The notes: generated by a model not told the origin, from the letters alone. Counted from the first letter of the stretch, positions 8,566 to 19,005 are shown. The stretch is DNA of 64,000 nucleotides from Hyphomicrobium sp. 12-62-95 (GCA_002279935.1 NCCZ01000003.1:244001-308000), one strand, 5' to 3'. Program-made: numbers and translations.

Positions 8566-10091
8566 GTGGCCCTCGCCATGGCCCGCTCGGCAACGAGCGC
8601 CTTGTAATCCACCTTGCCGTTCGGCGTTTGCGGCAATACATCGACGACGTCGATCCGCGCCGGCACCATGTGCCCCGGCAATGTCGCCGCTGCCTGCTTC
8701 AGAACCGCGCCCGTATCAATCGCACCATTGAGCGCCACGCCGACCGCGCACACCTTCTGACCCACCCACTCGTCGGGCAGGCCGATCACCGCAACCTGCC
8801 GGAACGCCCCCGTACTCATGAGAACGTCTTCCACTTCCGTCGGGCTGATCCGGTAGCCGGCCGACTTGATCATCGCGTCCTGCCGTCCAACAAAATACAA
8901 AAAGCCGTCCTCGTCCTCGACGACGAGATCGCCCGAGTAGCACACCACGTCAGCCCCCTCGTGCGCCGCGCGCAGCGGATTGGGCTTCAAGACGCGCGCT
9001 GTATCCTCCGGCCGCCGCCAGTATCCAAGCGACACCGTGGGGCCACGATGGACCAGAATGCCGGGCTCGCCCGGCTTCGCGCGTCGCCCGTCGGCGGTCA
9101 CAGGAAACACCTCGCACTCCGGAATGGCCTTGCCGATCGAGGTCGGCCGCCGCGCCACTTGATCCGGCGGCAGAAACGTCGACCGGAACGCCTCCGTGAG
9201 GCCATACATGAGAAAGATCTGCGTCGCGGGAAGAATGGCGGCCAGCCGCTTCACGGTCGCCTCCGGCACCGCGCCGCCCGAGTTGGTGATGTAGCGCAGA
9301 TGCGGCAATGGCGTTTTCTGCAACGCCGGCGCAGCCTTCGTCAGAATGGCCCAGATGGTCGGCACACCGGCGAGCCCCGTGATGCGGTGCTTAGCCAGCG
9401 CCGATACGATTTGATCGCCGAGTTGAAACGACCCCAGCACGATCGTTGCGCCCTGCTCCACCACCGTCAGCAGCTGATTCAATCCGTAGTCGAAACTGAA
9501 CGGCAGAATCGACAAGAGGCGATCCTCCGCGCCGATGCTGAGATACGTCCGCACGATGCGCGTGCCGGCAAGCAGATTGCGATGCGAGAGCATCACGCCC
9601 TTCGGCGTTCCCGTCGATCCCGACGTGTAGAGGATGGCCGCGAGATCCTCGCCGATACCGGCCGCAGGTGTGGCAACTGGCATCCCCTCACCGAGGTCGT
9701 CAATCGCGATGATCTGCAAGCCCGGCAAAGGCCCCGCGCCGTCGATCAGCTTGCGCGCCTCAGCCGAACTCGTCACCAGGCAGCGCGCTTCGCTATCCTT
9801 CAGAATGTGCGCGATCTGGTGCGGCTTCAGAACCGGGTTAATCGGAATGAAGACGCCGCCAGCCCGGCTCACCGCAAAGATCGCCGCGCACTCGTGAAAC
9901 GACTTCGGCAACAGAATGCCAATCCGGTCGCCGCGCAGGGCACCATCATGCACGATGGCCGCTGCAATCTGTGCACTGGCACGATCGAGGTCGCCATAAG
10001 TAAACGACCGCTCGCCGTCCACAATGGCCGTCCGGTCGCCGGCGCGAGCCGCCGTGGCCGTCAAAAGATCATGCAGCAGAACCGGGGCCAT
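8562..10091 (-). CDS. AMP-forming acyl-CoA/acyl-ACP ligase
   Basis: ANL-superfamily adenylating enzyme of 509 residues. The P-loop TSGSTGTPKG is at 156-165, GYRISPTEVEDVL is the hinge region, and the C-terminal catalytic lysine lies in PNGKVDYK. The closest family I recognise is the acyl-CoA ligase of exosortase-A loci. It starts on the last base of the ACP stop codon (TGATG) and overlaps the decarboxylase, so it probably loads a carboxylic or amino acid onto that ACP. The substrate is not deducible. Confidence 0.9.
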   Translation of the reverse strand: MAPVLLHDLLTATAARAGDRTAIVDGERSFTYGDLDRASAQIAAAIVHDGALRGDRIGILLPKSFHECAAIFAVSRAGGVFIPINPVLKPHQIAHILKDSEARCLVTSSAEARKLIDGAGPLPGLQIIAIDDLGEGMPVATPAAGIGEDLAAILYTSGSTGTPKGVMLSHRNLLAGTRIVRTYLSIGAEDRLLSILPFSFDYGLNQLLTVVEQGATIVLGSFQLGDQIVSALAKHRITGLAGVPTIWAILTKAAPALQKTPLPHLRYITNSGGAVPEATVKRLAAILPATQIFLMYGLTEAFRSTFLPPDQVARRPTSIGKAIPECEVFPVTADGRRAKPGEPGILVHRGPTVSLGYWRRPEDTARVLKPNPLRAAHEGADVVCYSGDLVVEDEDGFLYFVGRQDAMIKSAGYRISPTEVEDVLMSTGAFRQVAVIGLPDEWVGQKVCAVGVALNGAIDTGAVLKQAAATLPGHMVPARIDVVDVLPQTPNGKVDYKALVAERAMARAT

Positions 10092-10387
10092 CAGCCACTC
10101 CGCGTCAGCTTCGCGGCAACGAGGTCCGCGATCTGGCCAGCCGTCGCGAAGTTCTCCATCGTGAAATCGTCATCCTCGAATTCGATCCCGAAGGTATCCG
10201 AGAGATGTGTCGTCAGCTGCAGCATCGACAAGCTATCGAGCAACCCGGAGCTGAGCAGCGCCGTCTGCGCGCCAAACGGCTCGGTCAGCGCGCCGGGCGA
10301 CGACTGGGCGAAAAAGGCCTCCATTGAGGCCAAAACCGCGGAGGCTTCAGCGGTGGATGTCGTTTCAGCGGTGGCGAGGTTGGGCAT
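10091..10387 (-). CDS. Acyl carrier protein
   Basis: A 98-residue discrete carrier protein with the phosphopantetheine motif LLDSLSML; the attachment serine is S52. An unstructured 25-residue N-terminal lead precedes the four-helix core, which is acidic (EFEDDDFTMENF). It is not the fatty-acid AcpP (different length and motif). Encoded directly before the AMP-ligase with a 1-nt overlap, it is probably that enzyme's dedicated partner. Confidence 0.9.
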   Translation of the reverse strand: MPNLATAETTSTAEASAVLASMEAFFAQSSPGALTEPFGAQTALLSSGLLDSLSMLQLTTHLSDTFGIEFEDDDFTMENFATAGQIADLVAAKLTRSG

Positions 10388-10411
10388 GGGAAATGAGGTC
10401 CATCAGATCGG

Positions 10412-11257
10412 TTAAAGGTCGAGAAGGGCCAATTCGGAAGCAGTGTGGTCGGTCGCATTGGGTCCCGGTGCAAATCCCGCGCCGGACCGGACAAACTTCA
10501 AGCCGCGTGCACGCTTCAACTGCCCCGTCCGCAAGGGAGCCGACGTATCGTCGCTGATCAGAACCCCCACGCCGCGCGTCATCAGCCCGCGCGCAACGGC
10601 CGGCAAAGTGGCCTGAAAGCGCGCCAAGTCGGGACAGAAAATGAGCTTGGCGGCGGGAACGCCCTTCAACGTTCGCTTGCGAAACAGAAGCGGCATGACC
10701 GGTCCATCGCCCTCCAGGACAAAAGCCAGACAGCCCGCCCTTACATGGGCCTCCAGGATGGTTCGTGTCGCATCGGGCAGCGCGGCGTCGCCAGGAAGCA
10801 TGGAGCGCGCGCGGGCCCCACCCGCCGGCAAAGCGGCGGCCACCGGCAGCAGCGAAACCACGACGCCCGCGTTGATCGCCTCGAAACCGAACGCCGGCAG
10901 CATGGCGCGAACCTCGTCGGTCGGCGTCAAATCGGTAAACATCGCATCGTGCTTATTCAGCACGGCCTGCAACATCCGCCCCGCCCTCCAACGCTCCGGC
11001 GGCTGCACGTACCAGCTCGATAGATTAATCACCTTGCCCTTCGAACCGTCTGGCCGTTCGCGCAGCGTCGCGGGTGTCATCATCACGCCGGTGGTCCGGC
11101 CTGCAGTGTCCATTAAGTAACCAAACGGCACGTCCGCCGGGCCATTGGTCCCTAAAATACGCAGCCGTCGAAAAAACGCGGCCCATATATCAGCCGGCTT
11201 TGCTGGAAAGCCTTCGATCAAAAGCGCTGTCGCCAGAGCTTCGTCGTCGTCGGTCAT
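10412..11257 (-). CDS. GNAT-like acyltransferase, first gene of the ACP/ligase operon
   Basis: A 281-residue protein resembling alphaproteobacterial acyl-CoA acyltransferases of the GNAT superfamily. It has an N-terminal half with RLRILGTNGPADVPFGYLMD and SSWYVQPPERWRAGRMLQ, and a second half that looks like a degenerate repeat of the fold. I chose the ATG at 11257 (MTDDDEALATALL); an upstream in-frame start at 11377 would add a basic, unconserved-looking lead. It lies 24 nt before the ACP gene. It might transfer the ACP-bound or decarboxylated product to an acceptor, which is inferred from context only. Confidence 0.7.
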   Translation of the reverse strand: MTDDDEALATALLIEGFPAKPADIWAAFFRRLRILGTNGPADVPFGYLMDTAGRTTGVMMTPATLRERPDGSKGKVINLSSWYVQPPERWRAGRMLQAVLNKHDAMFTDLTPTDEVRAMLPAFGFEAINAGVVVSLLPVAAALPAGGARARSMLPGDAALPDATRTILEAHVRAGCLAFVLEGDGPVMPLLFRKRTLKGVPAAKLIFCPDLARFQATLPAVARGLMTRGVGVLISDDTSAPLRTGQLKRARGLKFVRSGAGFAPGPNATDHTASELALLDL

Positions 11258-11372
11258 AATCGGCCTGATCAACAAAATAAAAATGCGTCCCGCACGCTTC
11301 AATCGGTTTGCTGTCCCCGCGCTTTCGCACAGACGGGGCCAATTTACCTTTCCAACTCTTCGAAAACGGGCA

Positions 11373-11385
11373 AACACGTAGTGTT
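11373..11385. promoter_or_regulatory. Palindrome in a divergent promoter region
   Basis: AACAC-GTA-GTGTT is a perfect 13-nt dyad between the leftward acyltransferase operon and the rightward DUF502 gene. An ACGTAGT direct repeat overlaps it. A regulator site is possible; no promoter hexamers are clear. Confidence 0.3.
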
Positions 11386-11513
11386 ACGTAGTCCGTCAGT
11401 GGGCGGATGGCTGTTCAACCCGTGCCTGCAAGCGCCAGGTGGCGGCCGCCGCTGGGCCGACTATGCTCTACGGCGATAGATTCGCGCGGTGCGCGCACAG
11501 GGGGAGAGACGAC

Positions 11514-12158
11514 ATGAGCCGGATTACACGGGTATTTCTGGCAGGGCTCTTGGCCCTTCTGCCCCTTATCCTGACAGTCGCCGTCACAGGCTGGGTCGTC
11601 TCAATTTTGAACGATTACGTCGGTCCCACCAGTTCTTTTGGCCGCATCCTTGTCTCCCTGGGGATCGGTGTCGGCGCCCAGTCCTTCGCCCCCTACGTCA
11701 TCGGGCTCCTCGCTCTGCTGGTCGCCATTTACGTTTTGGGCCTTCTGTTCGAAAGCCGCATCGGCGACATGGTCTCCGATGTCATGGACCGGGCCGTCAC
11801 GCGCATCCCCGTCATCGGCAGCGTCTATGACTTGTCGAAGCGTTTCACCTCCATCGTCGACACCAAGAATGGCGGTGACCTGAAAAGCATGACGCCCGTC
11901 TGGTGCTTCTTCGGTGGCGAACCCGGTGCAGCGGTCCTCGCCTTGCTGCCGTCGCCGAAACCTGTTGCCATCGGTGCCCACGAGTACGTCGGCATCCTTA
12001 TTCCCTCCGCACCCGTGCCCGTCGGCGGCGCACTGATCTACGTCCCTAAATCCTGGCTCCGCCCCGCCGAAGGCGGCGTCGACGAACTCATGAGCGTCTA
12101 CGTTTCGATGGGCGTCACGCCGCCCACGCCCGTCCCCTCGGGCGCACGGCTCACCTGA
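11514..12158 (+). CDS. DUF502 family membrane protein
   Basis: Two N-terminal transmembrane segments (about residues 5-30 and 55-80) are followed by the conserved DUF502 soluble domain, with RIPVIGSVYDLSKRF and the C-terminal YVGILIPSAPVPVGGALIYVP. The ATG at 11514 has a strong SD (GGGGGAGAG) 6-10 nt upstream; an earlier in-frame start would include an unlikely Cys/Arg-rich lead. Function of the family is unknown; plant homologues (LCV/COV) affect vascular patterning and membrane trafficking. Confidence 0.9.
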   Translation: MSRITRVFLAGLLALLPLILTVAVTGWVVSILNDYVGPTSSFGRILVSLGIGVGAQSFAPYVIGLLALLVAIYVLGLLFESRIGDMVSDVMDRAVTRIPVIGSVYDLSKRFTSIVDTKNGGDLKSMTPVWCFFGGEPGAAVLALLPSPKPVAIGAHEYVGILIPSAPVPVGGALIYVPKSWLRPAEGGVDELMSVYVSMGVTPPTPVPSGARLT

Positions 12159-12234
12159 CGTCTTTGGAGAAGCTGATCCGCAAAGTCGCCATCACCGTTT
12201 TGAACGTGTGTGACGTCAATCCGGGCGGAGAGGC

Positions 12235-12693
12235 ATGAACGATATTCCAAGACCTGCGTTCTGGCTGGGTTGGGCGGGCGTTATCCCGTTTGCTGCCCTC
12301 TCTGTGTCAACGCTCACAGGTGGCGACGCATGGTCCGGCGTCGATCAATCCCGCGTTTTGCAAGCTCTTGTCACGTACGGAATGATCATCCTGAGCTTTA
12401 TGGGCGGCGTGCAGTGGGGCCTTGAAATGTCCCGGCCCGACGGGAACGGCGCCGCTGGCTTTGCCGCCAGCGTCGTCCCGGCACTCATCGCGTTCGCCGC
12501 GTCGTTCGTCAGCGTATTCGCGGCTCTCATCATTTTGACCGCCGGCTTTCTGATCCTGCTTGCCTACGACCGCGCGCGCATCCGCGCCGGCATCGGCCCC
12601 ATCAAGTATGGAGCGCTCCGGGTCCAGTTGAGCACAGCCGTCATCCTCTGCCTGGGCATCGCGTCCGTTGCGAGCCTGAGCAGCGTGGCTTGA
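12235..12693 (+). CDS. DUF3429 family membrane protein
   Basis: A 152-residue protein with four or five hydrophobic helices and the DUF3429 core WLGWAGVIPF...SFMGGVQWGLEM. The SD GGCGGAGAGG precedes the ATG. The photolyase gene starts 5 nt downstream. Family members are often found beside photolyase or cryptochrome genes, but the molecular role is unknown. Confidence 0.88.
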   Translation: MNDIPRPAFWLGWAGVIPFAALSVSTLTGGDAWSGVDQSRVLQALVTYGMIILSFMGGVQWGLEMSRPDGNGAAGFAASVVPALIAFAASFVSVFAALIILTAGFLILLAYDRARIRAGIGPIKYGALRVQLSTAVILCLGIASVASLSSVA

Positions 12694-12698
12694 GTGTG

Positions 12699-14261
12699 AT
12701 GACGGACGCTCGTTGCCCGCTCAACGTCGTATGGTTCAAACGCGATCTGCGCCTTGAAGATCATGCGCCGATGAGCCAAGCCGCCGGCCTTGGCCGCGTC
12801 CTCCCGCTCTACATTGTCGAGCCGGGGCTCTGGCAGCAGCCCGACGCCTCACGCCGCCAGTTCGAATTCATGCGCCAATGCCTCGCCGAACTCGACACCG
12901 CGCTCGCCCGCCTCGGCCATCCGCTGATCATCCGCACGGGCGAAGCCGTCGAGGTGCTCGAAGACATCCGCCGCACACAAGGTATCGCGGCGCTCTGGTC
13001 CCACGAAGAAACTGGCAACGGCTGGACTTTCGCGCGCGACAAGGACGTCGCCGCCTGGGCACGATCTTATGGAATACCCTGGCAGGAGCGCCGCCAGCAT
13101 GGCGTCGAACGCCGCATCACGTCCCGCGACGGCTGGGCCGCGCGCTGGGACCGCATGATGGCCGCACCCGTCATCGAGCCGCCACGCGCGCTGCCGCTGA
13201 TCGACTCGATCGTTTCTGAACCGCTCCCCACGGCAGTTGATCTTGACCTCGCGGATGATGGCTGCATCGATCCCCAACCCGGCGGCCGGTCACACGGCGT
13301 CGCGCTGCTCGAGTCCTTCCTCAACGGCCGCGGCCGCACCTATCGCCGCGCCATGTCGACACCCCTCGAAGGGGCCGACGCCTGTTCGCGCCTCTCGCCC
13401 CATCTCGCCTTCGGTACCCTCTCAATGCGCGAGACAACCCAGCTAATCTGGGCCCGCATGCGCGAATTGAAAGGCGAGCCCGGCAAAGACGCCGCCGAAA
13501 TGCGCGCGTCACTCGTCTCCTTCTCCGGCCGCCTCCACTGGCACTGCCACTTCATCCAGAAACTCGAAACCGAACCCGCCATCGAGGTCCGCGAATTCCA
13601 CCCCGCCCTGCGCGGCCTGCGTCCCGGCCCCGCCGATCCCGCCCGCCTCGCGGCCTGGGCCAATGGCGTAACCGGCTATCCCTTCCTCGACGCCTGCATG
13701 CGCTCGCTCCGCGCCACAGGCTGGCTCAATTTCCGCATGCGCGCGATGGTTATGTCGTTCGCCTCCTACAACCTTTGGCTCCCCTGGCGCGACACCGGCC
13801 TCCACCTCGCCCGCATGTTCACCGACTACGAACCCGGCATCCACTGGAGCCAAGTGCAAATGCAGTCCGGCACGACCGGCATCAACACCATCCGCATCTA
13901 TAACGTCGTCAAGCAGGGCCACGACCAGGACCCCGATGGCCGTTTCGTGCGCCGCTGGGTTCCCGAACTCGCCGCTGTCCCCGATCGCTTCATCCACGGA
14001 CCTTGGCTCTGGGAAGAGGCGCCGCAGGTTCTAGGCCGCACCTATCCCACCCCCATCGTCGATCTCAAAGCGAGCACGCAGGAAGCCAAGACGCGCATGT
14101 ATGGCGCCCGACAGGGCCAGCGCTTCCACGCGGCCGCCGATGCCATTCAGGAAAAGCACGGCAGCCGCAAGAGCGGTATCCCGATGACCGGGCAAAAAGC
14201 GCCCGCGCGAAAGCCGTCGCGCAAGAAGCAGCCCTCAACGCAGCTTGATCTCAAACTCTAG
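12699..14261 (+). CDS. Cryptochrome/deoxyribodipyrimidine photolyase family protein
   Basis: Flavoprotein of the class I photolyase/cryptochrome superfamily. The N-terminal antenna domain begins VVWFKRDLRLEDHAP; the FAD-binding helical domain contains LSPHLAFGTLSMRE, SGRLHWHCHF and GYPFLDACMRSLRATGWLNF. A lysine-rich tail (about the last 45 residues, ARKPSRKKQPS) extends beyond the fold. It may repair cyclobutane pyrimidine dimers using light or act as a blue-light sensor; sequence alone does not separate the two. GTG and TTG alternatives lie 3 and 9 nt upstream of the chosen ATG. The gene overlaps the convergent methyltransferase-like gene by 4 nt. Confidence 0.9.
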   Translation: MTDARCPLNVVWFKRDLRLEDHAPMSQAAGLGRVLPLYIVEPGLWQQPDASRRQFEFMRQCLAELDTALARLGHPLIIRTGEAVEVLEDIRRTQGIAALWSHEETGNGWTFARDKDVAAWARSYGIPWQERRQHGVERRITSRDGWAARWDRMMAAPVIEPPRALPLIDSIVSEPLPTAVDLDLADDGCIDPQPGGRSHGVALLESFLNGRGRTYRRAMSTPLEGADACSRLSPHLAFGTLSMRETTQLIWARMRELKGEPGKDAAEMRASLVSFSGRLHWHCHFIQKLETEPAIEVREFHPALRGLRPGPADPARLAAWANGVTGYPFLDACMRSLRATGWLNFRMRAMVMSFASYNLWLPWRDTGLHLARMFTDYEPGIHWSQVQMQSGTTGINTIRIYNVVKQGHDQDPDGRFVRRWVPELAAVPDRFIHGPWLWEEAPQVLGRTYPTPIVDLKASTQEAKTRMYGARQGQRFHAAADAIQEKHGSRKSGIPMTGQKAPARKPSRKKQPSTQLDLKL

Positions 14262-15028
14262 GCATCGGAGTTGACGCCGCCAGCACGCGGCGCCGGCGTC
14301 AATCGCGGCACGAAATACGGCACATCCCGCGCATAGGTTTCAAACCGCGCGCCATGAATCCGCCGATAGCGCGCTTCCTTCAGAATCGGCCCCAGTACGC
14401 AATAGGCCGTGAGCACAATCGCCACCAGCAACTGATCCGGCGTCCACACCGGCACTGTCCACGTCGTCAGCGCAAAGCTCACGTAGATCGGATTGCGCGT
14501 GAACCGGAACAGCCCCGTCGTCGGCATGTCCGGATAGCGCACGCGCCGGCCCAGAAACACCGCCGACCACCCATTAAACCCGCTCTGCAACTCCAGACCC
14601 GCATTCAGCGTCGAGAGGCCTAAGAGCCCCCACGTCGAAAGGAAGAGCGCCACGAAAACATAAAACAGCGTGCCTTCGGCCTGCCACCACACGATGCCCG
14701 ACGGCGACCACAAGGCAAACAGTGCGCCCACCTGCAGTGCCGCGATGATGACGTACACCGTCGGCGCCATGTCGGACGCGACCGCCCGCGGCGCAAACCA
14801 CTTCAGCATCCGCCGCCCGCGATCCGATAGAAAGAACGAATGCCCCAGCGGCAGCTGCAAAAGCAGCGCAATGTTCGCCACCCAGTTCCACGGCTCCAGC
14901 ACCCGCCCAAAGCCCAGCGTCATCCCCGACCCCATGACGACCACCATCGTCAACGCCGCCAGCCCGAAGATGGCGTGGCAAACGAAGCCGTAGGCAATCG
15001 CAACAAGACGTCGGCGCGTTTCGGTCAT
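14258..15028 (-). CDS. NnrU/isoprenylcysteine methyltransferase-like membrane protein
   Basis: A 256-residue membrane protein with about six helices. The C-terminal part carries TTGLFRFTRNPIYVSF and an EARYRRIHGARFETYARDVP-like end, the SAM-binding signature of ICMT/phospholipid methyltransferases. The overall layout resembles the NnrU-like methanethiol S-methyltransferase MddA, which makes dimethyl sulfide, but I cannot confirm the substrate. It is convergent with the photolyase gene. Confidence 0.75.
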   Translation of the reverse strand: MTETRRRLVAIAYGFVCHAIFGLAALTMVVVMGSGMTLGFGRVLEPWNWVANIALLLQLPLGHSFFLSDRGRRMLKWFAPRAVASDMAPTVYVIIAALQVGALFALWSPSGIVWWQAEGTLFYVFVALFLSTWGLLGLSTLNAGLELQSGFNGWSAVFLGRRVRYPDMPTTGLFRFTRNPIYVSFALTTWTVPVWTPDQLLVAIVLTAYCVLGPILKEARYRRIHGARFETYARDVPYFVPRLTPAPRAGGVNSDA

Positions 15029-15123
15029 GGGAGCTCTAACATCACTTGGAGCATGGCACGTCTTTTATGACGGCTGTCATCTCAACGAACTCCGCTCGCG
15101 AATGGATCGGATTTTGAACGCAC

Positions 15124-15501
15124 TCAGGCCTTCGAGCCTGTACCCGGCCGCTTCGCGGTCTGTGCATCCCGCGCCTTCAGAATGCGCGACATGTTGCCAT
15201 TCGCCCACGCCCGCAGAGGCGCTACCGCGCCGTTCAAACTCTGCCCCAAAGGGGTCAATTCATATTCGACCGTAACCGGCACCGTCGCAAACGCGCGCCG
15301 TGTCAAAAGCCCATCGGCCTCAAGTGCCCGCAGTGTCTGCGAGAGCATTTTCTGCGAGATGCGATCGATTTCGCGCTTCAACTGACTAAAACGCTTCGGG
15401 CCGTCCGCCAACAGCCCCAAAACCAGCACGACCCACTTATCCGCAATTCGGTCCAGCAACTGCCGCGTCGGGCAAGCACTCGCATAAGGATTCCACTTCA
15501 T
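15124..15501 (-). CDS. HxlR-family transcriptional regulator
   Basis: A winged-helix regulator of 125 residues. The HxlR signature includes a near-N-terminal cysteine (YASACPTRQLLDRIADKW), the recognition region RFSQLKREIDRISQKMLSQTLRALEADGLL and the wing VEYELTPLGQSL. The ATG at 15501 has AAAGG upstream; an earlier in-frame ATG would read through the intergenic promoter region. It is transcribed away from the SnoaL-like gene, so it likely controls that gene and itself, probably sensing a reactive or electrophilic compound as relatives do. Confidence 0.92.
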   Translation of the reverse strand: MKWNPYASACPTRQLLDRIADKWVVLVLGLLADGPKRFSQLKREIDRISQKMLSQTLRALEADGLLTRRAFATVPVTVEYELTPLGQSLNGAVAPLRAWANGNMSRILKARDAQTAKRPGTGSKA

Positions 15502-15524
15502 CGGATGACCTTTGGTTACGGGTA

Positions 15525-15549
15525 GGTACTTATATAACCAAATAGTGCC
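15525..15549. promoter_or_regulatory. Candidate HxlR operator
   Basis: GGTACT (15525-15530) and AGTGCC (15544-15549) form an inverted repeat (5 of 6 paired) around an A/T-rich 13-nt centre, in the region between the divergent HxlR and SnoaL-like genes. The shape suits an HxlR dimer. Confidence 0.4.
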
Positions 15550-15632
15550 TTCTTCACAAACTATACCTATCATTCTAACTGCGTTCGAGCCGGGATAAAC
15601 ATCAGTCCCGGTTCACAAAAGGATGTGTACCT

Positions 15633-16061
15633 ATGTCTACTGCAACTGTGGAACACGGCCAGGCAACCGCGGCACCAGGGGCCGTCTTGGCAGCTTTGGC
15701 CGAGGACGTGTTCAATCGCCGGGATTTCTCCCGGCTGCCCGAATTCATGCGAGCCGACTACATCCAACACAATCCGTTGGTCCCCCAAGGCAGTGCCGGC
15801 TTCCAAGAATTTTTCTCTGCGTGGTTCGCTGCCTCCCCCGACTTCAAGCACGAGGTCAAACAATTGGCCGTCCACGGCGACCGCGTGTGGGTCTATGGCA
15901 CCTACTCTGGCACGCATTCAGGCGAATGGCTCGGCATCCCGGCGACGGGCAAGTCCTACCGGTTCGACGCAGTTGACATTTTCCGCGTCGAAAATGGCAA
16001 ATTGGCCGAGCACTGGGATGTGCTCGATGTTCACACGCTCTTTCGGCAGCTCGGCGAATAA
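15633..16061 (+). CDS. SnoaL-like/NTF2-fold protein
   Basis: A 142-residue protein with the SnoaL-like polyketide-cyclase fold: AEDVFNRRDFSRLPEFMRADYIQHNP, then SPDFKHEVKQLAVHGDRVWV and the typical end VDIFRVENGKLAEHWDVLD. Relatives are isomerases, cyclases or binding proteins for small hydrophobic ligands. It is divergent from the HxlR regulator gene, the common pairing for a regulator and its stress- or xenobiotic-induced target. The strong hairpin at 16088-16111 ends the transcript. Confidence 0.85.
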   Translation: MSTATVEHGQATAAPGAVLAALAEDVFNRRDFSRLPEFMRADYIQHNPLVPQGSAGFQEFFSAWFAASPDFKHEVKQLAVHGDRVWVYGTYSGTHSGEWLGIPATGKSYRFDAVDIFRVENGKLAEHWDVLDVHTLFRQLGE

Positions 16062-16087
16062 CTCGACGGCACGCAAAAAAGATTGGC

Positions 16088-16116
16088 GCCCCGGGGGTCA
16101 TCCCCCGGGGCATATT
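16088..16116 (+). terminator. Terminator after the SnoaL-like gene
   Basis: A perfect 10-bp hairpin, GCCCCGGGGG (16088-16097), loop TCAT, CCCCCGGGGC (16102-16111), followed by ATATTTT. It overlaps the end of the decayed groEL tail on the other strand. Confidence 0.8.
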
Positions 16117-16245
16117 TTCTCGCCGACCCAGTCCGTTATCGGACGCATCCATGATGCCGGCTTTGGTGGTTATGAGGACTCCCGCGTTCGCTGTGGCGTC
16201 TTGCACATCGGTCTGTACAGCCTCGCTAGAAAGGCAATCGAGCAA
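16096..16245 (-). pseudogene. Decayed groEL C-terminal fragment
   Basis: Read leftward, this stretch gives VQDATANAGVLITTKAGI and then MPRGMTP. The first part matches the intact GroEL of this window ([18 protein letters not shown]) at 12 of 18 positions, and the second recalls the Gly-Met tail. A stop codon lies about eight codons further upstream in frame and no start with an SD is present, so it is a relic, not a gene. It lies on the same strand as groEL and about 650 nt beyond its 3' end, with one rightward gene between. A lost tandem groEL copy is the simplest explanation. Confidence 0.7.
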
Positions 16246-16395
16246 GGCAATTTCAGATATCTCAATTTTCTATTGGCAGATGAGCTGAGGCCTCCCCACG
16301 TCCTGCGCATGGCTGGAAGCGCTGCAACGTCTCTAGCTGAAGTTGATGAAATCAACGCATGACAGTCAAAAAATCATCAGGACGGGAGATTGAAA

Positions 16396-16827
16396 ATGTC
16401 TATGTCAGCACACAAGATAAAGCATGTTCTCAGCGTAACCACAGCAGGACTTCTCGGCGCCGCGATCATGGTTGGCGCGGCGCAAGCGGCCGTTGCCAAC
16501 GCACCGCCGTCGATCCTTGTGTTTAGCCAGAAGCCCGCTGGATCGCAGGTCTCGATCGACTACGTCAACATACCGGCCAACGGGTATGTTGTTGTCTACG
16601 CAGCGGATGCTAATGGCAAACCGACCGGCGCACCGCTCGGCAGCGTCGCCGTCAACGCTGGCAGCCACATGGACCTCAAGGTTGCATTGTCGGCCGCACC
16701 TGCGCCCGGCAAGAACCTCTGGGCATCGCTCTACAAGGACAAGGACGGCAAGGAAGGCTTCAACAAGCAAGGCGACAAAGCCGTCTGGTCTCAGATTCCG
16801 ATGCAGAACGCGTTCACGGTGCAGTAG
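16396..16827 (+). CDS. Secreted protein with a DUF7282-like domain
   Basis: A 143-residue protein with a clear signal peptide (residues 1-30, hydrophobic core VTTAGLLGAAIMVGA, cleavage near AQA-AVA). The mature part is a small beta-rich domain with VSIDYVNIPANGYVVVYA and GKNLWASLYKDKDGKEGF, recalling the DUF7282 repeat of archaeal and bacterial surface proteins. The ATG at 16396 has GGGAG upstream. It probably resides in the periplasm or is exported; function unknown. Confidence 0.75.
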   Translation: MSMSAHKIKHVLSVTTAGLLGAAIMVGAAQAAVANAPPSILVFSQKPAGSQVSIDYVNIPANGYVVVYAADANGKPTGAPLGSVAVNAGSHMDLKVALSAAPAPGKNLWASLYKDKDGKEGFNKQGDKAVWSQIPMQNAFTVQ

Positions 16828-16841
16828 AAGCGCCTGAAATA

Positions 16842-16874
16842 GAAACGCCCCGGGGATTTCTCCCGGGGCGTTTC
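16842..16874. terminator. Bidirectional terminator between the secreted-protein gene and groEL
   Basis: A 13-bp perfect hairpin, GAAACGCCCCGGG (16842-16854) and CCCGGGGCGTTTC (16862-16874) with a 7-nt loop. It serves the two convergent genes that flank it. Confidence 0.85.
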
Positions 16875-16903
16875 CATATTCACAAAATGGAGCGTCGACC
16901 GGC

Positions 16904-18908
<2,005 letters not shown>

Positions 18909-18968
18909 GTTCGGGTAGGCTCCGAGTTGGAGAATTTTACGGATACCGGCGGGTCAACCTGCCAGTTG

Positions 18969-18995
18969 TTAGCAGCCAGCATTGGAGAGTGCTAA
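18969..18995 (-). promoter_or_regulatory. CIRCE operator of groESL
   Basis: TTAGCAGCC-N9-GAGTGCTAA against the consensus TTAGCACTC-N9-GAGTGCTAA: one arm is perfect, the other has two changes. It sits just downstream of the predicted promoter and is the binding site for the repressor HrcA, whose gene is not in this window. Confidence 0.92.
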
Positions 18996-19005
18996 CGAGT
19001 TGGAA

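Noticed and set aside
8523..10415. A 630-residue open frame on the plus strand
   Set aside because: Wholly antisense to the AMP-ligase and ACP genes, Arg/His-rich with no domain; a typical high-GC shadow.
7216..11257. Complete exosortase-A locus
   Set aside because: Only ligase-, decarboxylase- and ACP-like members are present; no exosortase or PEP-CTERM substrate.
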